64,000 bases of DNA from JAMLJG01 sp035327585 (GCA_035327585.1 DAOLDD010000006.1:62001-126000); one strand, 5' to 3'; positions 8,536 to 17,416 are shown, counted from the first letter of the stretch. The notes: generated by a model from the letters alone, not told the origin. A program made the numbers and translations.

Positions 8536-9654
8536 TCATCCTCGCAGGAGCGCGTCGATGCTGCGCGCGAGCCCGTCGATGTAGGTTTGAGCGCTGAAGC
8601 GTCCGGCGTTTCGGCGGATGGCGGTTTCGTCCCACGCGTGACTTGCGCCGCGGCCGACGGCGGCGAGCAGCGTGTCGTCGGTCTGCTCCGCGAAGAAGAC
8701 GCCGGTTTCGTCCGCGACGATGGTCTCCACCGCGCCGCCGCGCGCGAAGGCGACAACGGGTGCGCCGCAGGCCTGCGCCTCCAGCGGGACAATGCCGAAG
8801 TCCTCCTCGCCGGGGAAGACGAGCAGGCGGCACTGGCGGTACAGGTCGCGGATTTCGCTGTTGGAACGCCAACCGAGGAATTCGACGTTTGGCCCGGCGA
8901 GCGTGCGCAACCGCGCGGTTTCCGTGCCGATGCCGACGACTTTCAGCGGACGGCCGGAGCGCGCATACGCGCGGACCGCGAGGTCGACGCGCTTGTAGGG
9001 GACGAGGGCCGATACAACGAGGTCGAAATCGCCGCGGCGCGTGCCCGGGGCGCCGGGGGTGTAGAAGAGCGTATCGACGGGCGGATAGACGAGGTCCGCC
9101 TCGCGGCCATAGAAGCGCTGGATGCGGTCGCAGACGTGGCGGCTGATGCCGATGAAGCGGTCGACGCGGTCGCTGACGCGGCGATCCCAGTCGCGCAACT
9201 GCGCCAGCAGCGGGCGCGCGAGGCGCTGCTTCATGCTGCGCGCGCCGAAGTATTCGTCGTGGAACGTCCACGCGTAGCGCATCGGAGTAAAGCAGTAGCA
9301 CAGGTGTTTACCCGGCCGCTTCACGCGCAGCGCCTTGGCGACGCAGTGGCTGGTGCTGATGAGCAGATCCGCGTCGACCGGCGGGAAGCCGCGCACGGCC
9401 AGCGGGAAGAAGGGCAGCCAATAGCGGTAGTGATCCGCGATGCGCGGGACGCGTTGCAGGAAGGAGGTGCGGATGGGGCGCGCTTCGATCGACGCGCAGA
9501 CTGCCCCGGGCTTGTGCAGGAGCGTGTGCAGCGGCGCGGTCGGGAATCCTTCGCAGAGCAATTCGAGGCACTTTTCGCCGCCGCGCATGCCGGTGAGCCA
9601 GTCGTGCGCGAGCGCCGTGTTCAGCGAGGTCCAGGCTGGGGGAAAGGTCAGCAT
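8536..9654 (-). CDS. Glycosyltransferase family 4
   Basis: A 372-residue GT-B transferase counted from the ATG at 9654. The open frame extends to 9810, but those 52 extra residues (repeated SRIPHP units) are translated word repeat and not protein-like. The N-terminal half has the AHDWLTGMRGGEKCLE motif of the mannosyl/colanic-acid transferase group. The C-terminal half has the donor-binding signature EEDFGIVPLE (Glu-x7-Glu) followed by ACGAPVVAFARGG. It likely transfers a nucleotide-activated sugar in exopolysaccharide or lipopolysaccharide assembly. Its neighbour upstream is a second GT4. Confidence 0.92.
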   Translation of the reverse strand: MLTFPPAWTSLNTALAHDWLTGMRGGEKCLELLCEGFPTAPLHTLLHKPGAVCASIEARPIRTSFLQRVPRIADHYRYWLPFFPLAVRGFPPVDADLLISTSHCVAKALRVKRPGKHLCYCFTPMRYAWTFHDEYFGARSMKQRLARPLLAQLRDWDRRVSDRVDRFIGISRHVCDRIQRFYGREADLVYPPVDTLFYTPGAPGTRRGDFDLVVSALVPYKRVDLAVRAYARSGRPLKVVGIGTETARLRTLAGPNVEFLGWRSNSEIRDLYRQCRLLVFPGEEDFGIVPLEAQACGAPVVAFARGGAVETIVADETGVFFAEQTDDTLLAAVGRGASHAWDETAIRRNAGRFSAQTYIDGLARSIDALLRG

Positions 9655-9665
9655 GGGTCGGGGAC

Positions 9666-9827
9666 GATGCGGGATGCGGGATGCGGGATGCGGGAAATGG
9701 GATGCGGGAAATGGGATGCGGGATACAGGATGCGGGATGCGGGATGGCGGGCAGGGCGATCGGGGAATGGAAAACGGGCTCTTCCAAATCGCGCATCCCG
9801 GATCCCGCATCGCGCATCACGCATCAC
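9666..9827. repeat. 7-base word array GGGATGC with reverse-complement arm
   Basis: The left part (9666-9745) is tandem GGGATGC with variants GGGAAAT and GGGATAC. The right part (about 9792-9827) carries the complement GCATCCC, GCATCGC and GCATCAC. The array fills the gap between two same-strand glycosyltransferase genes. Its right end touches the last codons of the upstream one. Confidence 0.8.
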
Positions 9828-10951
9828 GACATCGCCTGCCGGTAGGCTTCGATGGTCAGCTTCGCGGTGCGTTCCCAGGTGAACTGGGCGGCGCGCTGGC
9901 GGCCCCGGCGGGCGAGGTCCTCGGCGATTTCGACGCGGGTGAGGACTTCCGTCAGGGCCTCGACGAGCTGCGGCAGGATGGCGGGATCGACTTTGCGCGC
10001 CGCGTCGCCGGCAACCTCGGGCAGCGAGCCGATGTTGCTGCACACGCACGGCGTGCCGCAGGCCATCGCTTCGAGCAGTGTCAGGCCGAAGCCTTCATAG
10101 CGCGAGGGCAGGCAGAACACGTCGGCCGTTTGGTACTCGCGCACGAGCTGCTCCGGCGCGACGTAGCCGGTCCAGTCGACGTGCGGGGCGAGTCCGAGTT
10201 GTTCCGCCCGTTTCGTTGCTTCGGGATAACGCGCGTCGCGGGACCCGACGATGCGGAGGCGCGCGTTCACGCCGTTGGCGCGCACGCCGGCGAGCGCCTC
10301 CACGAGGCGCGGCAGGTTTTTATAGGGATCGGCGCGGCCCACGTAGAGAATGACCTTCTCCGCCCGGTCCTTCGGTCGTTCGCCCGGCGCGTAGTCCGGG
10401 GTGACGCCTTCGGGAATGCTCACCACGCGGTCTTCGCGCGCCGCGGGGATGTGCAATTCGCGGATGATGTCGCGGCGGGTCGAGGCGCTGGGCGCGAGGA
10501 TGAGGTCCGCGCGCGCGGCGACGCCCAGCATGAGCTTTTTGTAGAGCGGGAAAAATCTGCTTTTCTTCGACTTCGGCGCGTGGTCCGGGAAGAGCAGCGG
10601 GATCAGGTCGTGGATCGTCACCACGCGCCGCACCGCGCCGCATCGGGGCAGCGGCATCATGTAGTTGGTGGAGTGGTAGAGGTCGAACCCGTGCCGGGAG
10701 AGCCAGCCCGGCAGGAGCGCCTGGTTGCGCAGCGTGAAGACACCGTAGGGGACACGGCGGGCGCGGAAACGCGGTGACTGGTCGTACCGCGTGACGACGC
10801 GCGTACGCTCCTGCTGCTCGACGTGGTCGAAGAGCAGCGTGTATTCGTTTTCGCGGTCGACCCGTGCCAGCGCACGGATCAGCTCCTGCGTGTAGAGGCC
10901 GATGCCCGAAAGTTCACGGAATATCCAGCGTGCGTCGATACAGATGTTCAT
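9824..10951 (-). CDS. Glycosyltransferase family 4
   Basis: A 375-residue protein counted from the ATG at 10951 (MNICIDARWIFRELSGIGLY). The 48 residues before it in the open frame show no conservation signals. The GT-B fold is indicated by the N-terminal GIGLYTQEL motif and the phosphate/nucleotide-binding region VILYVGRADPYKNL. The C-terminal SRYEGFGLTLLEAMACGTP contains Glu-x7-Glu. It pairs with the GT4 downstream, separated only by a word repeat. The two probably act in the same surface polysaccharide pathway. Confidence 0.93.
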   Translation of the reverse strand: MNICIDARWIFRELSGIGLYTQELIRALARVDRENEYTLLFDHVEQQERTRVVTRYDQSPRFRARRVPYGVFTLRNQALLPGWLSRHGFDLYHSTNYMMPLPRCGAVRRVVTIHDLIPLLFPDHAPKSKKSRFFPLYKKLMLGVAARADLILAPSASTRRDIIRELHIPAAREDRVVSIPEGVTPDYAPGERPKDRAEKVILYVGRADPYKNLPRLVEALAGVRANGVNARLRIVGSRDARYPEATKRAEQLGLAPHVDWTGYVAPEQLVREYQTADVFCLPSRYEGFGLTLLEAMACGTPCVCSNIGSLPEVAGDAARKVDPAILPQLVEALTEVLTRVEIAEDLARRGRQRAAQFTWERTAKLTIEAYRQAMS

Positions 10952-11114
10952 GAGCAGATTTCGGCGTTCCGGGCGACCCAACTTGTAGTCGCCGCGTCCC
11001 GTCGCCGCAACCGTTATAGCGGAAACCCGGTCGCCACCGCCAGCGTGGAGGAAGATTTCGTAATGCCGCCTGCCGGATTGCGAAGTGGAATCCAATCAGG
11101 CACGCTGAACCCTT

Positions 11115-12890
11115 ATGGCTTCTCCACCGGCATCCCTCTGGCGCTACATCTGGACCTACCGCGTCCAGGCCATTGTCGGCATGCTCTGCGTGTCGGGTTA
11201 TCTCGGCGGCAGCCTCGCGAGTCCCATTGTGTTGCGGCACGCCATTGATGCCCTGCGCGAGGGGGGCGACGGGCGGGCGTTCGCCGTCCAACTCGCGCTG
11301 TTCCTCGCGCTCGCGGTGCTGGTCCTGCTCGTGGCCGTGGTGATGCGGCGCAACCTGCTCGGCCTCGCGAATCGCGTCGAGCACGACATCCGCCGCGACG
11401 TCTTCGGGCACCTGACGACGCTGGACGCCGCGTATTTCCAGCGCGAGCGTACGGGTGACCTGATGACGAAGATGACGTCGGACCTCGGCGCGGTGCGCGA
11501 AATGATCGGGCAGGGGCTGTTGCAGGGCTCGCGCACGCTGATCGGGTTCCCTCTCGCGTTCGGCATCATGTTCAGCACGAATTTCAAGTTGTCGCTCGTC
11601 GTCGCATTCCTGCTGCCGGTCATCAGCGTGATGTTCTTTTTTCTGATCCGGCTGATCCGGAAATACTACGACCTGTCACAGGAGCAGTTCTCGACCATCA
11701 CGAATTTCGCGCAGGAGACATTCGCCGGCATCCGCACGATCAAGGGCTTCGGCATCGAGTCGCGGCGGCGCGGCCAGTTCACCGGGCTGAACCAGGAGTT
11801 TATCCGCCGCAACATGACGCTGACGCGCATCGAGGAACCGGTCTGGCCGTTTATGATGTTCCTCTACTGGGCCGGCGCCGTATTGCTGCTGCTGCTCGCG
11901 GGCCGGCAGATCATCGACGGCCGCATCTCGCTCGGCGTTTATGTGCAGTTCCAGCAATACCTGATCTTCCTCCAGTGGCCGATGCTCGCGTTGGGATGGA
12001 CGATCAACCTGTTCCAGCGCGGGCGCACGAGTTGGGCGCGCATCCATACGATTCTCGACGCGCAACCCGCGGTGCGGGACGAACCGGAAGGACGCGCGCA
12101 GCCGGTTCCGAGCCTGCGCGGCGATATCGAATTCGACAACGTCGCGTTGCATCTCGCCGAGCGGCGCGTGCTGGATGGCATCTCCCTGAATATTCCCGCG
12201 GGCCAGTGCATCGGGTTGACCGGGCCGACCGGCAGCGGCAAAACCCTGCTCGCTTCGCTGCTGCCCCGCCTGCTCGACCCGACTTCCGGTGAGGTGCGCG
12301 TCGGCGGCGTGCCCGTGCGCCGGATGGCGCTGGCCGATCTGCGCCGCCATGTGGGCGTCGCCCCGCAGGAGCCGTTCCTCTTTTCCGACACGCTGGCGAA
12401 CAACCTCGCGTTCGGCCTCGACCCGGTGGACGACGCGATGAAGGCGCACGAGGCGGGCATCCTGCGCGCCGCCGAAATCGCGCGGTTGAGCGACGAGGTG
12501 CAGCGGTTTCCGCAGCAGTACCGGACGATGCTCGGCGAGCGCGGCGTGACCCTGTCCGGCGGGCAGCGGCAACGGACCGCCATCGGGCGCGCCCTCGCGC
12601 GCGATCCGGATCTGCTGATCCTGGATGACGTGTTTTCCGCGGTCGACACGCAGACCGAGGCGCGCATCCTGCAGCAGTTGCTCCCCATGCTGCACGGGCG
12701 CACGACGATTCTCATCAGCCATCGCGTTTCCACCCTGCGCCATGCCAGCCGCATCGTGGTGCTCGACCAGGGCCGCGTCGTGCAGGACGGCACGCACGCG
12801 GAACTCACCGCCCAACCCGGCTACTACCGGGACCTCGACGAAATCCAGCGCCTTGAGGCGAAGCTGGAGGAGGTGTCCGGTGACCGGTGA
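11115..12890 (+). CDS. ABC exporter half-transporter with degenerate catalytic site
   Basis: A 591-residue half-transporter with six membrane helices (residues 1-320) then an ATPase domain. Walker A is GPTGSGKT, the signature is TLSGGQRQRT and Walker B is LLILDD. The residue after the Walker B Asp is Asp instead of the catalytic Glu. That substitution marks the degenerate site in heterodimeric exporters such as TM287/288 and BmrC/D. The next gene is the partner with a normal Glu. The last codons (SGDR, stop) lie inside a 7-base word array. It may export lipids, peptides or drugs. Confidence 0.92.
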   Translation: MASPPASLWRYIWTYRVQAIVGMLCVSGYLGGSLASPIVLRHAIDALREGGDGRAFAVQLALFLALAVLVLLVAVVMRRNLLGLANRVEHDIRRDVFGHLTTLDAAYFQRERTGDLMTKMTSDLGAVREMIGQGLLQGSRTLIGFPLAFGIMFSTNFKLSLVVAFLLPVISVMFFFLIRLIRKYYDLSQEQFSTITNFAQETFAGIRTIKGFGIESRRRGQFTGLNQEFIRRNMTLTRIEEPVWPFMMFLYWAGAVLLLLLAGRQIIDGRISLGVYVQFQQYLIFLQWPMLALGWTINLFQRGRTSWARIHTILDAQPAVRDEPEGRAQPVPSLRGDIEFDNVALHLAERRVLDGISLNIPAGQCIGLTGPTGSGKTLLASLLPRLLDPTSGEVRVGGVPVRRMALADLRRHVGVAPQEPFLFSDTLANNLAFGLDPVDDAMKAHEAGILRAAEIARLSDEVQRFPQQYRTMLGERGVTLSGGQRQRTAIGRALARDPDLLILDDVFSAVDTQTEARILQQLLPMLHGRTTILISHRVSTLRHASRIVVLDQGRVVQDGTHAELTAQPGYYRDLDEIQRLEAKLEEVSGDR

Positions 12891-12942
12891 TCCGTATTCA
12901 GTAATCAGTATTCAGTATTCAGTGACCAGTGGTCAGTGGTCC
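12880..12942. repeat. Nine tandem 7-base words of pattern GTNNYCV
   Basis: Read in register from 12880 the words are GTGACCG, GTGATCC, GTATTCA, GTAATCA, GTATTCA, GTATTCA, GTGACCA, GTGGTCA, GTGGTCC. G, T and C are fixed at positions 1, 2 and 6 while the middle varies. GTGACCA and GTGGTCA are near complements, so the array can fold on itself. It straddles the stop codon of the first ABC gene (12888-12890). Confidence 0.85.
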
Positions 12943-12986
12943 TCTTTCTCCCTTCTCCTTGCTTCCTCCCCCTTTCTCCCCGCTTC

Positions 12987-14786
12987 ATGGAACACGTAGA
13001 GTCAGACATCCCGGCGAAGTTGTTCGACCGCTCGCTGCTCGCGCGGATGCTGCGCTATGTCCGGCCGTACCGCGGGTGGATGGCGCTCGCGCTGGTGGTC
13101 GTCTTCCCGCTGATGGCGCTGACGAACACGCTGCCGCTGCTGGTCCGCGACGCGATTGACCATTCGCTGGTGCCGACGGATGTGCCCGCCGCCGAGCGCT
13201 GGGCGATCCTGCTGCGCATCGCGGGGCTCTACATGCTGATCGGGTTCGGCGCGTTCCTCATGCGCTATGCGCAGGGGTTCCTGCTGTCGTGGCTCGGCCA
13301 GCGCATGCTGTTCGACATGCGCGCGGATATTTTCAACAAGATCCTGCGGCTTCCGTTTCGCTACTTCGACCGGAACCCCGTGGGCCGCCTGATGACGCGC
13401 GTCGGCTCCGACGTCGAGGCGATGCAGCGGCTGCTGACGGACGGGTTGATCGGGCTGACGACGGATTTCCTGATGCTCGCCGGCGTGCTCGGCTACATGT
13501 TTTGGGTCAACCCGCGCCTCGCCCTGATCATGCTCGTGTTGTTCCCGCCGATGCTGGTGATCCTGGTTGTGTTGAACAACAAGGTGCGCGCCGCGCATCG
13601 CGCCGTGCGGCAGCGCCAGTCCGCGCTCAACGCCTATTTGCAGGAAATGCTGACCGGCATGAGCACGATCCAGATGTTCAACCGCGAGGCGACGGCCAAC
13701 GCCGGGTTCGCCCGCCACAACGGCCCGCTGCGCGACGCGTTCCTGCGGGCGATGAAGTGGTTCAGCTACGCGTTTCCCGCGACGGAAATCATGGGCAGCC
13801 TCGCCGCCGTGCTCATCCTCGGCGTCGGCGGCTGGCACATCCTGCGCGGCGACGGTACGCTTACGATTGGCGAGTTGCTGGCGTTCCTGGCCTACCTGCG
13901 CGAATTTTTCCGCCCGCTCGACGACCTGTCTGAAAAATCCAACGTGTTGCAGGCCGCGATGGCGTCGGGCGAGCGTGTGTTCGGGTTGATGGACACGCCG
14001 GAGGAGATCGAGGACCCGGCCGTTCCCGCGAAATTGGAAGCGTTCCGCGGCGACATCACGTTCGACCATGTGTGGTTCGCCTACCAGGACGAGGACTGGG
14101 TGCTGCGGGACTTGAACGTGCACATCCCCGCCGGCTCCTCGCTCGCGATAGTCGGCGCGACGGGCGCGGGCAAGTCGTCGCTCACCGGCCTGATCGCGCG
14201 GTTCTACGACGTGCAGCGTGGCGCGGTGCGCGTGGATGGCATCAACGTGCGCGACTACGCGCAGAGCGACCTGCGCCGCCGCATCGGGATCGTGTTGCAG
14301 GACCCCTTCATTTTCGCCGGCACCATCGCGGAGAACATCGCGCTGCACGACCCCGACATGCCGCGCGCGCGGGTTGAGGAGGCGGCCCGGTTCGTCAACG
14401 CGCACCGATTCATCGAGCAGCGCGAAGGCGGCTACGACGCGGTCGTGATGGAGCGCGGTGCGGGGCTCTCGACCGGGCAGAAGCAGTTGCTCGCGCTCGC
14501 GCGCGCGGTCGCGCACAACCCGGATATCCTGCTCATCCTCGATGAAGCCACGGCGAGCGTGGACACGGAGACGGAGCTGTTGATCCAGGACGCGCTGAAG
14601 AAGCTGATGAAAGGCCGCACGAGCATCATCATCGCGCACCGTCTCTCGACGATCCGCCATGTCGACCACATCCTCGTCCTGCGCCAGGGCCAGTTGATCG
14701 AACAAGGCTCCCACCGCGACCTGCTCACCCAGGGCGGCTACTACAAACGGCTGTACGAGCTGTTAAGCCACGCGCCGGCGGGTTAG
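12987..14786 (+). CDS. ABC exporter half-transporter, catalytic partner
   Basis: A 599-residue half-transporter counted from the ATG at 12987 (MEHVESDIPAKLFDRSLL). The 17 in-frame residues before it come from a pyrimidine-rich stretch. Six membrane helices are followed by an ATPase domain with Walker A GATGAGKS and Walker B LLILDE, with an intact catalytic Glu. The signature motif is LSTGQKQ, not LSGGQ. Together with the Asp in the partner's Walker B this is the usual heterodimer arrangement: one strong and one weak ATP site. It overlaps the convergent HIRAN gene by 4 bp. Confidence 0.93.
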   Translation: MEHVESDIPAKLFDRSLLARMLRYVRPYRGWMALALVVVFPLMALTNTLPLLVRDAIDHSLVPTDVPAAERWAILLRIAGLYMLIGFGAFLMRYAQGFLLSWLGQRMLFDMRADIFNKILRLPFRYFDRNPVGRLMTRVGSDVEAMQRLLTDGLIGLTTDFLMLAGVLGYMFWVNPRLALIMLVLFPPMLVILVVLNNKVRAAHRAVRQRQSALNAYLQEMLTGMSTIQMFNREATANAGFARHNGPLRDAFLRAMKWFSYAFPATEIMGSLAAVLILGVGGWHILRGDGTLTIGELLAFLAYLREFFRPLDDLSEKSNVLQAAMASGERVFGLMDTPEEIEDPAVPAKLEAFRGDITFDHVWFAYQDEDWVLRDLNVHIPAGSSLAIVGATGAGKSSLTGLIARFYDVQRGAVRVDGINVRDYAQSDLRRRIGIVLQDPFIFAGTIAENIALHDPDMPRARVEEAARFVNAHRFIEQREGGYDAVVMERGAGLSTGQKQLLALARAVAHNPDILLILDEATASVDTETELLIQDALKKLMKGRTSIIIAHRLSTIRHVDHILVLRQGQLIEQGSHRDLLTQGGYYKRLYELLSHAPAG

Positions 14787-15532
14787 GCCTGTGAGCAAAG
14801 AGGCTTGAAAACCTCATCAGACATGGGCTCGTAATCGGATGGCCAGCGGCCGGTAAACTCTACAAGCACGCGCCGATTCGCTGGAGCCGGGGGCTCATTT
14901 ACTCGCACCACGTGTGCATGCACCTCAGGAGCATCTGCGACGGCATGGACCAGATCCCGCACAAGATAGCGAGGCGCCCATCCGACCATTTCATAGTCGG
15001 GCGATAGAAGCTGAATAGCCAATCCTGTAGCCGGATTGTTCAACTCAATGGACACACGAAGTTCTTCCCGCTCAGCCAACCGGTTTGCGCGTTCAATACC
15101 GGAAGTGCTGACATGGCGGTGTCCATGAAGGAAGAAACGGCAACGGAACGAATTGTCCACCGCCTTTTCGACGAGGGGGAAAACTTCCAGGTTGTCCGTT
15201 TGTCGTTCCCCGCCACTGACGGCTAGAATGTCGATCGGGTCAGCCGCATCTCTTTCCAAGTCGAGCCATTCCAGATATTGCGCAAAATCTTTTCTGGAAG
15301 GATCCAAAACCCGATTTTGAAATAGAGGGAACAATTCTGATGATTCGTAAAATTTGTCCAAATGCGGAAAAGAAACAAGTGGTTGAAATCCGGCATCGTG
15401 CCTTGCTTGTTCGGCACCCATCGTGTAACTGAACGCATAATGATGGGCCCCGGGATCGGCCTCTAGTCGTCCGATCGGATACCAAGCGCGGGTCGCGCCA
15501 CGCGCTTGCCATGCGAGAAATAGTGTTTTCAT
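14783..15532 (-). CDS. HIRAN-domain protein with HipA-N-like N-terminus
   Basis: A 249-residue protein, last gene of a tight operon. Its ATG overlaps the stop of the HipA-like kinase (ATGA). Residues about 130-215 (CRFFLHGHRH, IELNNPATG, GWAPRYLVRDL) fit a HIRAN domain, which in known proteins binds DNA ends or stalled-fork structures. Residues 15-125 contain FSYTMGA, FPHLDKFYESSELFPLFQNR and SGGERQTD. This resembles the N-terminal subdomain that precedes the kinase core in HipA-type proteins. The kinase encoded next door lacks that part. The HIRAN call is moderate; the HipA-N resemblance is inference from motif layout. Confidence 0.65.
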   Translation of the reverse strand: MKTLFLAWQARGATRAWYPIGRLEADPGAHHYAFSYTMGAEQARHDAGFQPLVSFPHLDKFYESSELFPLFQNRVLDPSRKDFAQYLEWLDLERDAADPIDILAVSGGERQTDNLEVFPLVEKAVDNSFRCRFFLHGHRHVSTSGIERANRLAEREELRVSIELNNPATGLAIQLLSPDYEMVGWAPRYLVRDLVHAVADAPEVHAHVVRVNEPPAPANRRVLVEFTGRWPSDYEPMSDEVFKPLCSQA

Positions 15533-16419
15533 GCCGCGTCCTCCAAGAGCATGCTTCGCGCCTTCAAGATGAATGATTCGGCAAAAACGCGATGCTCACG
15601 CTGCATCAAGTCTTCTGGAATACGGTTAATAATACCTCGCACGGATGAAATGTCGAGGTCGGCAATCCGTTTCAGAACAGGGCTGAAATAATCCGGGTAC
15701 AATCGTTTCGCTTCACGCGCCAAAAAAAGCGGACTGGCGCCCTTGGGGTCGGCTGGAGTGAGATAAATACCTCCGCTCCCCTTTGCGATGTAGCGGGATA
15801 CCCCTTTGGGGTCGTGCAGAAGCGCCACGCACCGTTCTGGCCGCAACTCTCGTCCGAGTGATGAAGCATGATCAAATGATGGTGCTACTTCAAATCGAAC
15901 AACTTTATTTTCGTCGATATACAGCAATAATCCCCAATTTTCATGATGGCGATCAACGTTTCCCACCAAAGCGTCCAGTGCTACATATTCGGCCAAACGC
16001 TCCAGCGCAGGACGTCGCTTGCCACCAAATACCCTGCTCACGGCTTCGATGATGCGCTGCAGGTGGTGGTCGGACTGCTTCCTTTTCTTGTTCCTGTCAT
16101 AGTCCTCGTGCAGTGCGGCCAAGACCTCGTTTCCGTGTACCAACGCGCGACCCGCTGTGCGATCGGCGAAAGACAAACTTGCGCTGCCCTGCCGACCCCG
16201 ATATTCAGCGAACTCCACCCGTGCTGCGGGGATTTGGAGAACCACAGCAAGCTCCGCGACGATTTTTTCCGCCCAATGTTCGCCGCTGTTCTCCCGGGGA
16301 TACTTGAAGAGCCATCTGGCTTCATCCCGCCGAAACCAGAACTTCTCCTTGCTCCCCATCTGCTCGATGTCTTCGGGAGCGTCGTCCGGCAGAGACCAGA
16401 TGGGATATTCTTCGGCCAT
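15529..16419 (-). CDS. HipA-like Ser/Thr kinase (CtkA/HipT-type core)
   Basis: A 296-residue protein that aligns by motif with the HipA kinase core. It has a Gly-rich start (MGSKEKFWFR), an ATP-binding Lys39 in WLFKY, and catalytic Asp156 and Asn161 in VGNVDRHHENW. A metal-binding Asp183 follows in APSFDHASSLG. It lacks the N-terminal HipA subdomain, as HipT and CtkA do. Known relatives phosphorylate tRNA synthetases or host proteins and act as toxins or defence effectors. It sits 5 bp after the GIY-YIG gene and overlaps the HIRAN gene. No HipB-type helix-turn-helix antitoxin is adjacent. Base composition looks lower in GC than flanking genes. Confidence 0.82.
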   Translation of the reverse strand: MAEEYPIWSLPDDAPEDIEQMGSKEKFWFRRDEARWLFKYPRENSGEHWAEKIVAELAVVLQIPAARVEFAEYRGRQGSASLSFADRTAGRALVHGNEVLAALHEDYDRNKKRKQSDHHLQRIIEAVSRVFGGKRRPALERLAEYVALDALVGNVDRHHENWGLLLYIDENKVVRFEVAPSFDHASSLGRELRPERCVALLHDPKGVSRYIAKGSGGIYLTPADPKGASPLFLAREAKRLYPDYFSPVLKRIADLDISSVRGIINRIPEDLMQREHRVFAESFILKARSMLLEDAA

Positions 16420-16424
16420 CGAAT

Positions 16425-17120
16425 CTATCGCCTCAATTCATCCAGTTTGACCCAATTGCCCTTGGTTCTCTCGATGTACCAGAAGTTCCATCCGTTGCAG
16501 GTCTTTCGGTTACAGGCGCTTGCGGCGGCCAATGAAGGAGACGTGAAAATCGACCCACCAAACCGGATGGTCCCATCGCGCCGTACTCGCGCAACAATTC
16601 GCTTTCCTTTGAATCGAGCCTCCAATATCCCGGGGCGTCCGCCCAGATATCGGGCGAGGATTGGGGCCCGGCCTTCGCGCACAGAGGGAGTACTGATCTG
16701 TATCTCGGGCTCCGGCCAACCGAATATAACGCGCACCTCATTGCGACGCTTGTTTTCAATTGACCGTTTCAACACGGGGGCCAGATTCTCGCCTCGCCCC
16801 AAGCGACCCTTAACCCGGTTTCCGCCCGGAGAGACGATGCGAAGCAATAGGGCCTCCAATTCCCGCAAATGGCGGCCTCCAACAGTGAGATAAACGCTGA
16901 ATCGATCCCAGGATGCCTGGTGCCGGTCCCGCAGATGCTGTCCCATGCGTCGCTTTAAATCCCGCGCGAGACCCACATAGTACAAACGATTCTTCCGGTA
17001 GAGGGCATAGACCCCTTCGCGCCGATGAACCATGAGCCCGATCAATTCCTGATGATCTTCGAGGGCCTCCCGCCCGATATTTTCCAAATACTCCGAAACC
17101 AGTGGTGGATTTCGTTTCAT
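16425..17120 (-). CDS. GIY-YIG nuclease-domain protein with RAMA-like C-terminus
   Basis: A 231-residue protein counted from the ATG at 17120. Residues 35-100 form a GIY-YIG domain: GVYAL (36-40), YYVGLA (47-52), LKRRMGQH (55-62) and a catalytic-position Glu in RELEALLLRI. Residues about 165-231 (IVARVRRDGTIRFGG, TSPSLAAASA, NGWNFWYIE, LDELRR) match the layout of the RAMA/DUF2924-type modified-DNA reader domain. That combination suggests cutting or sensing of modified DNA. It begins one base after the stop of an upstream 85-residue ORF and is followed after 5 bp by the HipA-like kinase. Confidence 0.75.
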   Translation of the reverse strand: MKRNPPLVSEYLENIGREALEDHQELIGLMVHRREGVYALYRKNRLYYVGLARDLKRRMGQHLRDRHQASWDRFSVYLTVGGRHLRELEALLLRIVSPGGNRVKGRLGRGENLAPVLKRSIENKRRNEVRVIFGWPEPEIQISTPSVREGRAPILARYLGGRPGILEARFKGKRIVARVRRDGTIRFGGSIFTSPSLAAASACNRKTCNGWNFWYIERTKGNWVKLDELRR

Positions 17121-17121
17121 C

Positions 17122-17379
17122 TCACGCCTCCACCACCACTTCCTCGCCAAGCATGTCGGTGAGTTTGACGGCGACGGTGGTTTTGGCTTTGGGGGCGGGC
17201 TGCGCCATCGCACGAAATATCGCCTCGCGGTCCGCGATGTTTACGGACGCCCCACCGCAGGAACAGGAGGACAAGCGCGACGCGGCGCGGAGGCGCCGGG
17301 GGGCGGGGGCGCATTTTGTTGCCGTCGGTGCTTTGCTGGGAGTGGATTTTCGCGGGGCCATTGATTTCACCGTATGCAT
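17122..17379 (-). CDS. Small Ala/Lys/Arg-rich ORF, hypothetical
   Basis: An 85-residue ORF with ATG at 17379, preceded by GGGAA seven bases upstream. The N-terminal half is basic and Ser/Pro/Ala-rich. The C-terminal half (ADREAIFRAMAQ, VAVKLTDMLGEEVVVEA) looks more protein-like and could form a small fold. It stops one base before the GIY-YIG start codon, as expected for a coupled operon. The rsmE extended -10 element overlaps its start, which lowers confidence. No family is recognised. Confidence 0.4.
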   Translation of the reverse strand: MHTVKSMAPRKSTPSKAPTATKCAPAPRRLRAASRLSSCSCGGASVNIADREAIFRAMAQPAPKAKTTVAVKLTDMLGEEVVVEA

Positions 17380-17387
17380 GGTATAGT
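17361..17387 (+). promoter_or_regulatory. Candidate extended -10 promoter for rsmE
   Basis: TTGATT (17361-17366) and TATAGT (17382-17387) are separated by 15 bp. The -10 is preceded by TGG, giving an extended -10 (TGGTATAGT). The rsmE ATG follows at 17417. Confidence 0.4.
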
Positions 17388-17416
17388 TCCCGCCGGTCAG
17401 ATTCAATTTTTCCCAT

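Noticed and set aside
9666..9827. Possible CRISPR array
   Set aside because: Units are 7 bp with no spacers; the same holds for the other word arrays. No cas genes are in the window.
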